Shown here: one piece after another, positions 1 through 8,527 of the stretch
How the letters are laid out: every line of letters begins with the position of its first letter
Position numbering within the stretch: the first letter of the stretch is position 1
Translations under genes and position numbers: made by a program
Notes under the pieces: model-generated
The model's database searches: none
What the model saw: the letters and a program-made list of their open reading frames with translations, nothing else
What the model was told of the DNA's origin: nothing
Assembly: GCF_012847295.1 (NCBI RefSeq)
Contig: NZ_JABBDY010000001.1
Location: 310,001-374,000, forward strand
From: Microbacterium sp. MF43
GTDB lineage: Bacteria > Actinomycetota > Actinomycetes > Actinomycetales > Microbacteriaceae
DNA length: 64,000 nt
Direction of reading: 5' to 3'

Positions 1-1322
1 CAGCCCGCAGCGCGATATGCCGTCGCGTCCAGCGCGTGTCGTCCGTCGACGATCCGCCTGTGGGCGACGAGCTCTCCCAGGAGCGTCGGGTCGGCCCGAC
101 GGAACTGGTCCCATTCGGTGAGGAGCACGGTCACCTCGGCCCCTCGCACGCACTTGCCCAGGTTCTCTGCGTAGTCGAGGTCCGGGTAGGCGCGGTGCGC
201 GTTGGCGATGGCCTCGGGGTCGTAGACGGTGACCTTGGCCCCCTCCAGATACAGCATCCGCGCGACATCGAGGGCCGGAGCGTCGCGGACGTCATCGGAG
301 TTCGGCTTGAACGCCGCCCCCAGTGCCGCCACCCGCACGCCCTTGAGGTCGCCGCCTGCCAGTTCGCGCACCAGGTCCACCGTGCGCGCGCGTCGGCGGA
401 GGTTGATGCGGTCGACCTCGCCGAGGAATTCCACGGCGGCACCGACGCCCAGTTCTCCGGCACGGTGGCGGAATGCCCGGATGTCCTTCGGCAGGCATCC
501 GCCGCCGAAGCCCAGCCCGGGCTTGAGGAAGCGTCCTCCGATGCGGTCGTCGTAGCTGAGGGCGCGCGCCAGGAGGCTCACGTCCGCGCCGGTCGCCTCG
601 CACACCTCGGCCATCGCGTTGATGTAGGAGATCTTGGTGGCGAGGAAGGAGTTGGCGGCGACCTTCACCAGTTCCGCCGTGGCCGTATCGGCCACGACCA
701 CAGGGACGCCGTCGGCCAGCAGGGGAGCGAAGGCATCGCGGAGCATGCCCTCCGCCCACTCGCTCTGCACGCCGAACACGAGCCGGTCCGGGTGCAGGGT
801 GTCGTCGACGGCGAACCCCTCGCGCAGGAACTCGGGGTTCCAGGCGAGCTCGAGCTCGCGGCCGATCGGAGAGACGCGCTGCACCAGCTCCGTGAGCCGC
901 GCGGCGGTGCCGATCGGCACCGTCGATTTGCCCACGAGCAGCGCCTTGCGCGTGATGCGCCGGGCGAGCTCGGTGAAGGCCGAGTCGACGTATCGCAGAT
1001 CGGCCGCCTCCGACCCCTGCTGCTGCGGGGTGCCGACGCAGATGAAATGCACGTCGCCGAACTCCGCGGCCTCGTCGAAGTCCGTCGTGAAGCGCAGCCG
1101 GCCGGTCCGGAGCACCTCGGCGAGCTTCTCCGGCAGGCCGGGCTCGAAGAACGGAACCTCGCCGGAGGCCAGGGCGGCGACCTTGCGGGGGTCGACGTCG
1201 ACGCCGAGCACCTCGTAGCCGAGGGTGGCCATGCAGATGGCGTGGGTGGCACCGAGATATCCGGTGCCGATGACGGTCAGGCGGGGCGGTCGCTCTGTTG
1301 CCCCGAGGCGGTTCGCTGTCAT
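1..1322 (-). CDS. ugd: UDP-glucose 6-dehydrogenase, copy 1 (C-terminus beyond window)
   Basis: Oxidises UDP-glucose to UDP-glucuronate with two NAD+, giving a uronic-acid donor in the cytoplasm. About 440 residues are visible, reading off the left edge, so only the last few residues should be missing. Seen: an N-terminal Rossmann motif GTGYLG, the conserved TPQQ and EFLREG segments, and the catalytic-cysteine motif FGGGCLPKD followed by an AAFKPNSDDVRD C-terminal NAD domain. ATG at 1322 is chosen because the Rossmann strand begins about 15 residues later. It lies 61 bp after the beta-helix gene on the same strand and is probably the last visible gene of the polysaccharide operon. It is a close paralogue of the gene at 6052-7356. 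A GDP-mannose dehydrogenase is possible within the same superfamily but the motifs fit Ugd better. Confidence 0.9.
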   Translation of the reverse strand, partial: MTANRLGATERPPRLTVIGTGYLGATHAICMATLGYEVLGVDVDPRKVAALASGEVPFFEPGLPEKLAEVLRTGRLRFTTDFDEAAEFGDVHFICVGTPQQQGSEAADLRYVDSAFTELARRITRKALLVGKSTVPIGTAARLTELVQRVSPIGRELELAWNPEFLREGFAVDDTLHPDRLVFGVQSEWAEGMLRDAFAPLLADGVPVVVADTATAELVKVAANSFLATKISYINAMAEVCEATGADVSLLARALSYDDRIGGRFLKPGLGFGGGCLPKDIRAFRHRAGELGVGAAVEFLGEVDRINLRRRARTVDLVRELAGGDLKGVRVAALGAAFKPNSDDVRDAPALDVARMLYLEGAKVTVYDPEAIANAHRAYPDLDYAENLGKCVRGAEVTVLLTEWDQFRRADPTLLGELVAHRRIVDGRHALDATAYRAAG

Positions 1323-1383
1323 GCGGAACTCCTTGCTGGAACGCGGGATGGATGGGACAGCGCCGATCGGGACGGCGTTTCTC

Positions 1384-2538
1384 TCAGCGGCAGTCGACAT
1401 TGGAATACCCTTCGCCTGCCTGCGAGACCTTGTTGTCGCACGCGACGACGTTGTCGCGCTCGGGAGTGAGTGAGAACCCGAACCCGGGTCCGTTGACGGT
1501 GGCGGTGTTCCCGCGGAACACGTTGCGGGTTCCCCAGCCGCCTTTTCCGATCTCGTGGGTCTGGAATCCGTCCAGCGGCGAGTTGACGCCGACGTTTCCT
1601 TCGATGACCCAGTCGTTGCCCTTGACGTCGACCCACGAGTCGGCCCCCACGATGGCGGAGCCGTCGAACGTGTTGCCGCGCACGACTCCGCCTGTGGTGC
1701 CTTCCTTGATGTCGATGGCCTCGGACGTCGTGCCGTGGATCGTGTTGCCCTCGATCACGTTGCGGTCGGAGTTGTCGGGCTGCCCGTCGGTGATCGTGCC
1801 CCAGTTGCTCTCGGCCGTGCCGATGTAGATCCCCTCGCCGAACTTCTCGCGACGCAGCCCGGTGTCGCTCACGTCGTTGCCGATGATGTGGTTGTCGGTC
1901 GAGTGCTTGCGCAGATGGATCGCCTCGTCGCCGATGTGGTACACCGTCAGCCCCTCGATGACCGACCCGATGGTGCCGTCGGCCATCACTCCCTTCTGCC
2001 CGTTCGTGACGGAGAAGCCCTTGAGATGCCAGTAGCGTGCCCCGTCGAGGTGGAAGACGTAGTCGCCCTTCCAGTCGCCGCCGTCGAGGACGGCGTCCGT
2101 GGGGCCGCACAGCGTGATGGGGGCCTCGGCGGTGCCGGACGTCGTGGCGACGAACTCGCCGACGTAGGTTCCGGCGGCCATCACGATGACGTCCCCGGGC
2201 TCGGCGCCGGCGAGCGCGGACAGGAGCTCGTCGGCGTCGGCCACCTCGACGGTGGCGCTCGAGCAGTCGACGGGCCTGGCCTCGCTGATCGGTCCGGTCG
2301 GCACGGTCGCGGACGGCAGCTCGTCGCCCTCGTCCTCCTCCTCGCCCCCATCGGGCTCTTCGCTCGGCGACTCGGTGCGGCCCGGATCCGACGACGGCGT
2401 CGCGCCGGCGTCGATCGGCGCGCGGCCGACAGCCGAGGCCAGCCCGGTGAGGCCCCAGAGGAGCACCACGAGCGTCGCGCCCGCGAGGAAGGAGACGGCG
2501 GCCAGCAGCCAGGGTCGCGCGGTCAGCTGAGAGATCAT
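1384..2538 (-). CDS. membrane-anchored parallel beta-helix protein (candidate polysaccharide lyase or epimerase)
   Basis: A 384-aa protein predicted to sit outside the cell on an N-terminal anchor: one membrane helix at about residues 10-34, then a Ser/Pro/Glu/Asp-rich linker to about 80, then a right-handed parallel beta-helix. The AGTY...EAPITL...VLDGG opening and repeated N-x-I-x-G-N turns resemble the pectate-lyase/chondroitinase-B fold group. Four cysteines in the ectodomain, including one next to the C-terminus, could form disulfides. I do not see a catalytic motif that decides between lyase, C5-epimerase and a binding role. Its ATG overlaps the stop of the preceding beta-helix gene (ATGA), so the two are co-translated downstream of the family-2 synthase. 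Fold confident, reaction unknown. Confidence 0.8.
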   Translation of the reverse strand: MISQLTARPWLLAAVSFLAGATLVVLLWGLTGLASAVGRAPIDAGATPSSDPGRTESPSEEPDGGEEEDEGDELPSATVPTGPISEARPVDCSSATVEVADADELLSALAGAEPGDVIVMAAGTYVGEFVATTSGTAEAPITLCGPTDAVLDGGDWKGDYVFHLDGARYWHLKGFSVTNGQKGVMADGTIGSVIEGLTVYHIGDEAIHLRKHSTDNHIIGNDVSDTGLRREKFGEGIYIGTAESNWGTITDGQPDNSDRNVIEGNTIHGTTSEAIDIKEGTTGGVVRGNTFDGSAIVGADSWVDVKGNDWVIEGNVGVNSPLDGFQTHEIGKGGWGTRNVFRGNTATVNGPGFGFSLTPERDNVVACDNKVSQAGEGYSNVDCR

Positions 2539-4433
2539 GCGGGTCGCTCCTCGGGGGTCGGCCGGCCGCGCCCGAGTGCGGCCGGGTCGGCCACGCCCGC
2601 CGTCAGCTGATCCAGCGGGCGGTGGGACTCGTAGGGGTGACGGATGGCGGTGCCCTTCCGGCGACCGCGCAGCCCCGTCAGGGCGGTGATCACGACGGCG
2701 CCGCCGAGCAGGATCCACATCACGGTCAGCGGTTGGAAGATGCTCCGCAGGATGACATCGAGCGGCTTGGTGCTCTGCCACCCCTCGAGATCGTTGTCCT
2801 CGACCGTGGGATCGAGGGCCGCACGCGCCACGTCGATCGCGCTGGGGCCTCGCCCCGAGACGATGTTGTTGGTGACGGTGGACGGGTCGGTGCCGCGGAT
2901 GACGGTGACGGCGTGGTTGCTCACCCCGGCGACGACGTTGCGGTCCACGAGGCCGGACGCGTCACGCAGGAAGACGCCGACGGTGCCGCCCTCGACGCTG
3001 TTGCCCTGGACGGTCGCCCCTGTCACCCCGCCGCGCAGCGCGATCGCGTGTTCGACGGAGTTCTCGACGATGTTGTCGGTGAGCATGACGCCGATCACGC
3101 CGCCGGCCACGACGATGCCCATCTGGTGGTCCGAGACCGAGTTCCCGTCGAGGACGATGTTCTCACCGCCGACCACCTCGATGCCGTAGCGGCCGTTGCC
3201 GTTGACGAGAGAGTTCGAGACGGTGTTGTTGCCGTAGGCGCCGGTGGCCGTCCCGGTCGCACTCGGGCCGTCGGCGAGGGGTCCGCCTTCGAGTCGGATG
3301 CCGTTGCGGCCGTTCTCCTCGGCCGTGATCCGGTCGAGGATGACCCCGGTGGCGGCGCGCGTCAGGTTCACGCCGTCGACGCCGTTGTTGGAGGCGGTCG
3401 TGTTGTGGACGACGGTGTTCGTCACGCCCCGGTGCAGGACGAGACCGTCCACAAGGTTGTTGGAGAAGGTCGAGTCGCGGATGTCGATGCCGACGGCGCT
3501 GGTGATGAACATGCCGAACGCGTTGTCGCGGCTCTCCACGCCGTCGATCGCAGCCGACACATAGCTGTATCCGCCGAGGTCGGGCGCGAGGTCGAGGAGT
3601 TCGGCGCCACCGGCCGGGTAGATCTCGGTCCCGTACACCTGCGGACCGGCTTCGCCGTTGTTCACGCGGTTCTGGTCGGCGTCCTCGGACAGCGTCTCGG
3701 GCGCCGCCGTGCCCGTGAGCGAGACGCCGCCGGTCGTCCCCGACCAGAAGCCGAGGTCGTGGAACGTCACGTGCGTGAACGCCGCGTGACCGCCCGTGAC
3801 GCGAAGGTAGGCGCGACCGTCCGACGTCTCGGTGTCGACCGTGCGGCTCACCGGGTCCCAGCTGGTGACCTCCATCGGGCGGTCCTCGGTGCCGCCGAAC
3901 AGGAGCGCCCCGCCGATCGTCACGATCGACACGAACGCGTCGGGGGTGCTCGCCAGGTGAAGGACCAGTCCGTCCTCCGACTCGAGCTTCAGCGTCGCGC
4001 CCTGCTCGACGACGATGTTCTCGGTGAGCAGGTAGGACCCGTCCGGTTGCCGTACGAACGTGCTCGGCGCGTACTCGAGCAGATCGTCGAGCGTGTACGG
4101 CGCCTCGCGCCGGATGAGCACCAGGGTGTACGTGTTGCCGGTGACGAGCCGGTACGGCCGGCCCTGGTTCACATTGGTCCACCCGGCCGCGTTCGAGATG
4201 GCGCGGACGTCGATGAGGCGCCGGTCCTCCGCCGCGACGAGCTGCGACTCGAGCGCGGGGTCGCCGGGGTAGGCGTCCCCCTGAACCGCGGTGTCCGTCG
4301 CCGGCGAGTTCGGATCGATCGACGACGCGGCGACCGGCGTTGCTGCGGCGTGCGCGGCGAGGGGAGCGACCAGCGCAGCGGCGACGCCGAGTACGGCCGC
4401 GGCGGCCAGCCGGGGCATCCGGATCCCGGGCAT
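2535..4433 (-). CDS. secreted parallel beta-helix (NosD/CASH-like) type I membrane protein
   Basis: A 632-aa exported protein. A signal peptide covers about residues 1-30 (hydrophobic core then AHAA). An N-terminal region to about 150 is followed by many short beta-helix coils with N-x-V-x-x-N turns. One membrane helix lies at about 568-586 and a basic tail (GRRKG) faces the cytoplasm. The topology is the mirror image of the next protein, which has an N-terminal anchor. Carbohydrate-modifying beta-helix proteins (AlgG, AlgE, PL6 and others) share this fold, which suggests action on the polymer made by the synthase 2 bp upstream (stop TGA, then CG, then ATG). No AlgG/AlgE-type DPH signature was recognised, so the activity is inferred from fold and context only. 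Confidence 0.82.
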   Translation of the reverse strand: MPGIRMPRLAAAAVLGVAAALVAPLAAHAAATPVAASSIDPNSPATDTAVQGDAYPGDPALESQLVAAEDRRLIDVRAISNAAGWTNVNQGRPYRLVTGNTYTLVLIRREAPYTLDDLLEYAPSTFVRQPDGSYLLTENIVVEQGATLKLESEDGLVLHLASTPDAFVSIVTIGGALLFGGTEDRPMEVTSWDPVSRTVDTETSDGRAYLRVTGGHAAFTHVTFHDLGFWSGTTGGVSLTGTAAPETLSEDADQNRVNNGEAGPQVYGTEIYPAGGAELLDLAPDLGGYSYVSAAIDGVESRDNAFGMFITSAVGIDIRDSTFSNNLVDGLVLHRGVTNTVVHNTTASNNGVDGVNLTRAATGVILDRITAEENGRNGIRLEGGPLADGPSATGTATGAYGNNTVSNSLVNGNGRYGIEVVGGENIVLDGNSVSDHQMGIVVAGGVIGVMLTDNIVENSVEHAIALRGGVTGATVQGNSVEGGTVGVFLRDASGLVDRNVVAGVSNHAVTVIRGTDPSTVTNNIVSGRGPSAIDVARAALDPTVEDNDLEGWQSTKPLDVILRSIFQPLTVMWILLGGAVVITALTGLRGRRKGTAIRHPYESHRPLDQLTAGVADPAALGRGRPTPEERPA

Positions 4434-4435
4434 CG

Positions 4436-5767
4436 TCAGGCCGCCTCGGGAAGGTACGACCCGCGCGATGCGGGGGACTCGGCCACGAGAGTGCGCGCCG
4501 TCTGCCCGTCTCCGCCGATCTGGTCGGCGTGCCGGGTGAGCCAGCCCTGCTTGTTCATGGTCACGAAGGCGTAGAGCTTGATCGGCAGCGCGATGAAGAT
4601 GACCGTCAGGGTGACGAGGGGGAGCAGCAGGATGTCGAGCGGCCGACGGCGCAGGTGCGAGAAGCCGCGGATCCCGCGTCCGATGAGGAGCCACGCGACC
4701 GTGGCCCAGATCGCCACGGGGGTGGGCTCGAGCCGGCTGAAGACGATGTAGAAGACCGTCAGGCCCATCGTGACCGGTGTCAGCAGGATCTGAAGCACGG
4801 TGATCTTGGTGACGAACGGGGTCCGCCACAGCCAGCCCTTGAACATCGCCGTGAGATAGGTGCGGTAGGAGTTGCGGCTCCACCGCACGCGCTGCTTGAC
4901 GAAGGCGCGGAAACCGGAGGGGAACATCGACAGCGCGCGCGCCGAGCGCTGGTGCACCGTCTTGTAGCCCGAGGCCAGCACGAGCCACGTGAGCCGGCCG
5001 TCGTCGCCGGCGATGCAGCGGCGGCCCAGGAAGAACTCGTTCTCGAGGTTGTCGACGACCGGGAGCACGGCGGCACGGCGGTAGACGGCCGTGCGGCCCG
5101 AGATGACCGGGACGGCGCCGGCGTGACCCATCGCGGGCACGTAGTTGTAGTAGCGCAGGTCGACCAGCCAGTCGGCGACGCGCCGCCAGATGCTGGTGCC
5201 GCGCTGGTAGACGTTCTGCTGCGTGCTGACTCCTCCGACCAGGGGGTCGATGAAGGGCTTCTGCACGTTCTCGAGCAGCCCGCGGGTCCATGAGGTGTCG
5301 GAGTCGGTGAGGACGAGGATCTCGCTCGTCGCTTCGCGGATGCCGACGCCCAGCGCGGAGCGCTTGCCCGCGTGGTGGAACAGGATCGGCTTGATGCGCT
5401 CGTCTCCGAGCGCCACGATCCGGTCGTAGGCCTCGAGGTCGGCGACGTCGAGCACGATGATGATCTCGGTCGGGCCCTGGCTGCGCCATGTCTCGAGGCA
5501 GCGCATCAGGATGTCGGGGTCCTCGTGGTACGACGGCACGACGACAGAGGTGGTGGTGCGGAAATCGCTCTCGATCGGCTTGACGCGGGCCGAGAGGATC
5601 ACGCGGTAGAGCCAGAGACCCCACACGATCGTGCCCGCGACAGCGAGCGGGAAATACGGGGCTAACGTCGACCAGGCGTCCCCCAGAGAGTGCCAGCTGA
5701 ATGCCGGCGTGGAGGCCGAGGCGAGAACCCCGGCCGGAAGGCTCGACGGATTGATCCCGAGAAGCAT
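4436..5767 (-). CDS. processive family-2 membrane glycosyltransferase (hyaluronan/alginate synthase type)
   Basis: A 443-aa inverting polysaccharide synthase. One membrane helix at about residues 38-60 precedes a cytosolic GT-A domain with VVVPSYHEDP (76-84), DSDT (155-158, the DXD metal/UDP site), AGDD (253-256, catalytic base region) and QRVRW (292-296, the QxxRW motif of processive synthases). Three or more C-terminal helices follow at about 320-344, 349-366 and 378-404, likely forming the secretion channel. No PilZ or other c-di-GMP domain is visible. Flanking UDP-glucose dehydrogenases make UDP-glucuronate a probable donor. Chitin, cellulose, hyaluronan and alginate synthases all share these motifs, so the polymer cannot be named. 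It heads the synthase/beta-helix gene run; a 284-bp gap separates it from the upstream ugd copy. Confidence 0.88.
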   Translation of the reverse strand: MLLGINPSSLPAGVLASASTPAFSWHSLGDAWSTLAPYFPLAVAGTIVWGLWLYRVILSARVKPIESDFRTTTSVVVPSYHEDPDILMRCLETWRSQGPTEIIIVLDVADLEAYDRIVALGDERIKPILFHHAGKRSALGVGIREATSEILVLTDSDTSWTRGLLENVQKPFIDPLVGGVSTQQNVYQRGTSIWRRVADWLVDLRYYNYVPAMGHAGAVPVISGRTAVYRRAAVLPVVDNLENEFFLGRRCIAGDDGRLTWLVLASGYKTVHQRSARALSMFPSGFRAFVKQRVRWSRNSYRTYLTAMFKGWLWRTPFVTKITVLQILLTPVTMGLTVFYIVFSRLEPTPVAIWATVAWLLIGRGIRGFSHLRRRPLDILLLPLVTLTVIFIALPIKLYAFVTMNKQGWLTRHADQIGGDGQTARTLVAESPASRGSYLPEAA

Positions 5768-6004
5768 GTGCTGAACCCCACATTCGCATGCTGAAGACGC
5801 GACGAAACGCGCATGAACCCCGTCAGGCCCGGTAGGGGCGTGGCGGATCGAGCCGCCACGGCGAGGCCCCAGTCAGCCGGACTTTCCCAGTCGACGCTCG
5901 CATCATCGGGAAATGCGAGTGCCTCCATCCGGCTGTGCGATCAAGGTGGCAGACACCGACGCGTTCGGTCAACGCTTATGACGCGTCTTGGCGTTTTGTT
6001 TACC

Positions 6005-6019
6005 CAGACGTCACGTCTG
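6005..6019. promoter_or_regulatory. 15-bp dyad upstream of the synthase operon
   Basis: The sequence CAGACGT-C-ACGTCTG is a perfect 7-bp-arm dyad in the 284-bp gap between the second ugd gene and the synthase gene. It sits in a locally AT-richer patch (about 5970-6025), about 240 bp upstream of the synthase start. An operator for the polysaccharide operon is plausible. No confident -35/-10 pair was found beside it. Confidence 0.4.
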
Positions 6020-6051
6020 AAACATCGGCGAAATGCCGGATCGGCGCCCGG

Positions 6052-7356
6052 TCAGGGCTTGCCCATGCCGATGTAGTGCCAGCCGGCGGCGCGCCAGGCT
6101 GCGGCATCCCACCCGTTGCGGCCGTCCACCACGACTCGGCCATCGGTGAGCGAGGCCGCGTGCTCAGGTGTCAGCTCGCGGCGGTAAAGGTCCCATTCGG
6201 TGACCAGGACGATCGCGTCGGCGTCGCGGAGCGCCTCGTCCCGATCGGCGACATACGTGAGCTGCGGGTACTGCCGCCGGGCGTTGTCGAGGGCGGCGGG
6301 GTCGGTCACCACGACGTGGGCACCGAGGTCTCGCAACCGCTCGGCGACGTCGAGTGCGGGGGAGTCGCGGATGTCGTCGCTGAACGGCTTGAACGCGGCC
6401 CCGAGCAACGTCACGCGCTTCCCGGCCACAGATCCGCCGAGTCCTTCCGCGACGAGTTCGACTGCGCGCGCGCGGCGGCGCAGGTTGATGGCGTCGACTT
6501 CGCGCAGGAAGGCGACCGATTCGCCTCGCCCGAGCTCCTCGGCACGTGCGGAGAACGCGCGGATGTCCTTCGGGAGGCACCCGCCGCCGAATCCGATGCC
6601 CGCGCCCAGGTATCGGCGACCGATCCGCCCGTCATGCCCGATCGCGTCGGCCAGCTGTGTGACGTCGGCGCCGGCCGCCTCGGCGATCTCGGCCATCGCG
6701 TTGATGAAGGAGATCTTCGTAGCGAGGAACGCGTTCGCGGCGACCTTGACCAGTTCCGCCGTCGCCCAGTCGGTCACGATGAACGGCGTCCCGGCATCCA
6801 GCGCGAGACGGTACACCTCTCGAATGGTCTCGACGGCTGCGCCGGCATCCGGGCCGGTCCCCACGACGAGACGATCGGGCTCGAGCGTGTCCTTGACGGC
6901 CCATCCCTCGCGAAGGAACTCCGGATTCCACACCAGGGTCGCGCCCGCACGCTCGATCTCCGGCGCGAGCCGCGCGGCCGTGCCGACCGGGACGGTCGAC
7001 TTCCCGGCGACCACGTCGCCCTCGCGCAGGTGGGGCACGAGGGCGTCGAGCGCGCCGTTGACGAAGGTGAGGTCGGCGGCGTGGGCGTCGTCCTGCTGCG
7101 GGGTGCCGACGGCGAGGAAGTGGACGACAGCACCGGATGCCTCGGCCATGTCGGACGTGAACCGCAAGCGCCCCGATGCGAGGCCGGATGCCAGCAGCTC
7201 GTCGAGGCGGGGTTCGAAGAAGGGCGCCACTCCCTCCGCGAGCCGGGCGATACGCGACGCGTCGACGTCCACGCCGACGACGTCGTGGCCTAATGACGCC
7301 ATGGCGGCGGCATGGACGGCTCCGAGGTAGCCGCACCCGATGACTGACAGGCGCAC
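6052..7356 (-). CDS. ugd: UDP-glucose 6-dehydrogenase, copy 2
   Basis: A complete 434-aa UDP-glucose dehydrogenase supplying UDP-glucuronate. Motifs: GCGYLG Rossmann loop at residues 7-12, VGTPQQ, STVPVGT, EFLREGWAV, and the catalytic FGGGCLPKD. The GTG start at 7356 puts the Rossmann strand at residue 2; a GGAG ribosome site lies 7-8 nt before it. The longer in-frame extension upstream has no homology-like character. It is closely similar to copy 1 at 1-1322, with long identical stretches around the active site, so the pair looks like a duplication bracketing the synthase genes. A possible -10 box (TAGCAT) 38 nt upstream suggests it can be transcribed apart from the 288-aa membrane protein gene. 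Confidence 0.93.
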   Translation of the reverse strand: MRLSVIGCGYLGAVHAAAMASLGHDVVGVDVDASRIARLAEGVAPFFEPRLDELLASGLASGRLRFTSDMAEASGAVVHFLAVGTPQQDDAHAADLTFVNGALDALVPHLREGDVVAGKSTVPVGTAARLAPEIERAGATLVWNPEFLREGWAVKDTLEPDRLVVGTGPDAGAAVETIREVYRLALDAGTPFIVTDWATAELVKVAANAFLATKISFINAMAEIAEAAGADVTQLADAIGHDGRIGRRYLGAGIGFGGGCLPKDIRAFSARAEELGRGESVAFLREVDAINLRRRARAVELVAEGLGGSVAGKRVTLLGAAFKPFSDDIRDSPALDVAERLRDLGAHVVVTDPAALDNARRQYPQLTYVADRDEALRDADAIVLVTEWDLYRRELTPEHAASLTDGRVVVDGRNGWDAAAWRAAGWHYIGMGKP

Positions 7357-7393
7357 GAGCGCTCCAGACCGCGGCACGGTGCCGCTCGGCCAT

Positions 7394-7399
7394 ATGCTA
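7394..7399 (-). promoter_or_regulatory. possible -10 box for ugd copy 2
   Basis: TAGCAT on the minus strand, 37 nt before the GTG at 7356. No good -35 was found. The GGAG next to the start means a leadered transcript. Confidence 0.35.
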
Positions 7400-7439
7400 C
7401 CGGCGGCACGCCCTCGTGCACCCGTGCATCGCACGGACG

Positions 7440-8306
7440 TCAGGCATCGCGTTCGACACCGTCCGCGCGGATGCTCGGGTCGGTCTCGTGCCACTTCTCG
7501 ATTCCTTGGACGACCCAGAAGGCGAAGAACAGCGTGAGTGCGGCCGCCTCGGCGAGGAGCACCACCGGAAGTCCGGATGCGGTGGCGCCGGGGAGCAGCG
7601 CGACATACACCGCGAGCACGGCCACGAGCCCGGCGGCGATCGCGACGTACAGCGCCCGGAACACCAGCGGAGGAGGGGCGCTGCGACGCGGGAACGCGTT
7701 GATGACCGCGACGGTGGCGAAGAGCGCGAAGAATGCGATCGTCGCGACGAAGTGGCCCTGTGCGAGGAACGCGTCCCTCGCGAAGAGCCACAGCGCACCC
7801 ACCACGACGAAGAGCGCCGTGCTGCTGACGAGGCTGAACCCGACGGTGTCGAGCGACACCTGACGCAGGGCGGCCAGCAGCAGGCCGACCAGCACCGTGA
7901 TCAGGCCGACGACGAGGTAGGTCGCCACCCCGTTCGCGGCATCCGCTTCGAACTCGGGCGGGAAGCAGCGATCGGTGCACGGCACGGCGACGCCCGGAAC
8001 GCTGCCCGGTGCGAGGGTGGTGGGCACGAGGGCGATCAGGGGCGCGAAGAGGGCCGCGGCGTCGAGCAGAGCGCGCTCGAGGCCGCGTCCCGAGAGGGCG
8101 ACCAGGGCGAGGGCTGCGGCGATGAGCGCACCCACGAAGGCGTTGCGCGCCGGTGTGTAGAAGTAATCGCTGACCGAGGGGAGCCATCCGACGGATGCCG
8201 CGGCCAGCCCGACCGCGACGAAGATGACCACGACCGTCCCGGCGATGGCGATGCGCAGGTAGCGGTAGGTGCGCTGCACCGAGGTCGACGGCACAGCTGC
8301 GGGCAT
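7440..8306 (-). CDS. polytopic membrane protein of unknown function
   Basis: A 288-aa protein with about eight hydrophobic helices: one after a short basic N-terminus (about residues 16-38), others near 54-72, 80-105, and then pairs across 120-280. A short extracytoplasmic-looking loop holds two cysteines (PCTDRCFPPEF), possibly a disulfide. No recognisable catalytic motif. ATG at 8306 is chosen because a TATCCT -10 box sits 7 nt before it, which gives a leaderless transcript. It ends 83 bp before the second ugd gene on the same strand and could belong to the polysaccharide locus, but nothing in the sequence proves that. Confidence 0.75.
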   Translation of the reverse strand: MPAAVPSTSVQRTYRYLRIAIAGTVVVIFVAVGLAAASVGWLPSVSDYFYTPARNAFVGALIAAALALVALSGRGLERALLDAAALFAPLIALVPTTLAPGSVPGVAVPCTDRCFPPEFEADAANGVATYLVVGLITVLVGLLLAALRQVSLDTVGFSLVSSTALFVVVGALWLFARDAFLAQGHFVATIAFFALFATVAVINAFPRRSAPPPLVFRALYVAIAAGLVAVLAVYVALLPGATASGLPVVLLAEAAALTLFFAFWVVQGIEKWHETDPSIRADGVERDA

Positions 8307-8313
8307 GTCGAAG

Positions 8314-8319
8314 AGGATA
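8314..8319 (-). promoter_or_regulatory. leaderless -10 box for the 288-aa membrane protein gene
   Basis: TATCCT on the minus strand, 7 nt before the ATG at 8306, matching the TANNNT-N6/7-start pattern seen repeatedly in this window. Confidence 0.5.
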
Positions 8320-8357
8320 GCGAGAGGCTGCGACGGCGACGGAGCTCGTCGGCGTGT

Positions 8358-8386
8358 TTGGCCGACGGGTTCGGATGCCGTAGACT
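8358..8386 (+). promoter_or_regulatory. promoter for rplM-rpsI
   Basis: TTGGCC (8358-8363), a 17-nt spacer, and TAGACT (8381-8386). This gives a 5' leader of roughly 135 nt before the GTG of rplM, unlike the leaderless genes nearby. The leader contains a short CCAC/GTGG hairpin near 8472-8488. Confidence 0.6.
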
Positions 8387-8527
8387 CGACGTTTGGTGTG
8401 CGGCTCGGCTGACCCGGCACCACGAACGTGAGCCCTCCACTGGCGTGTTCCACGGTCATCGGCCTCGGAACCACCCCGGAGTGGGATTCACGAACTTCTC
8501 CGTTCGATTCAAGAAAGCAGCACTACT

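Noticed and set aside
36-1469. Long plus-strand open frame of 477 codons opposite the ugd gene
   Set aside because: It is the antisense shadow of a clear UDP-glucose dehydrogenase; the composition is Arg/Gly/Val-rich with no motif. The same holds for long antisense frames over glmM, guaA, glmS, the beta-helix genes and livK.
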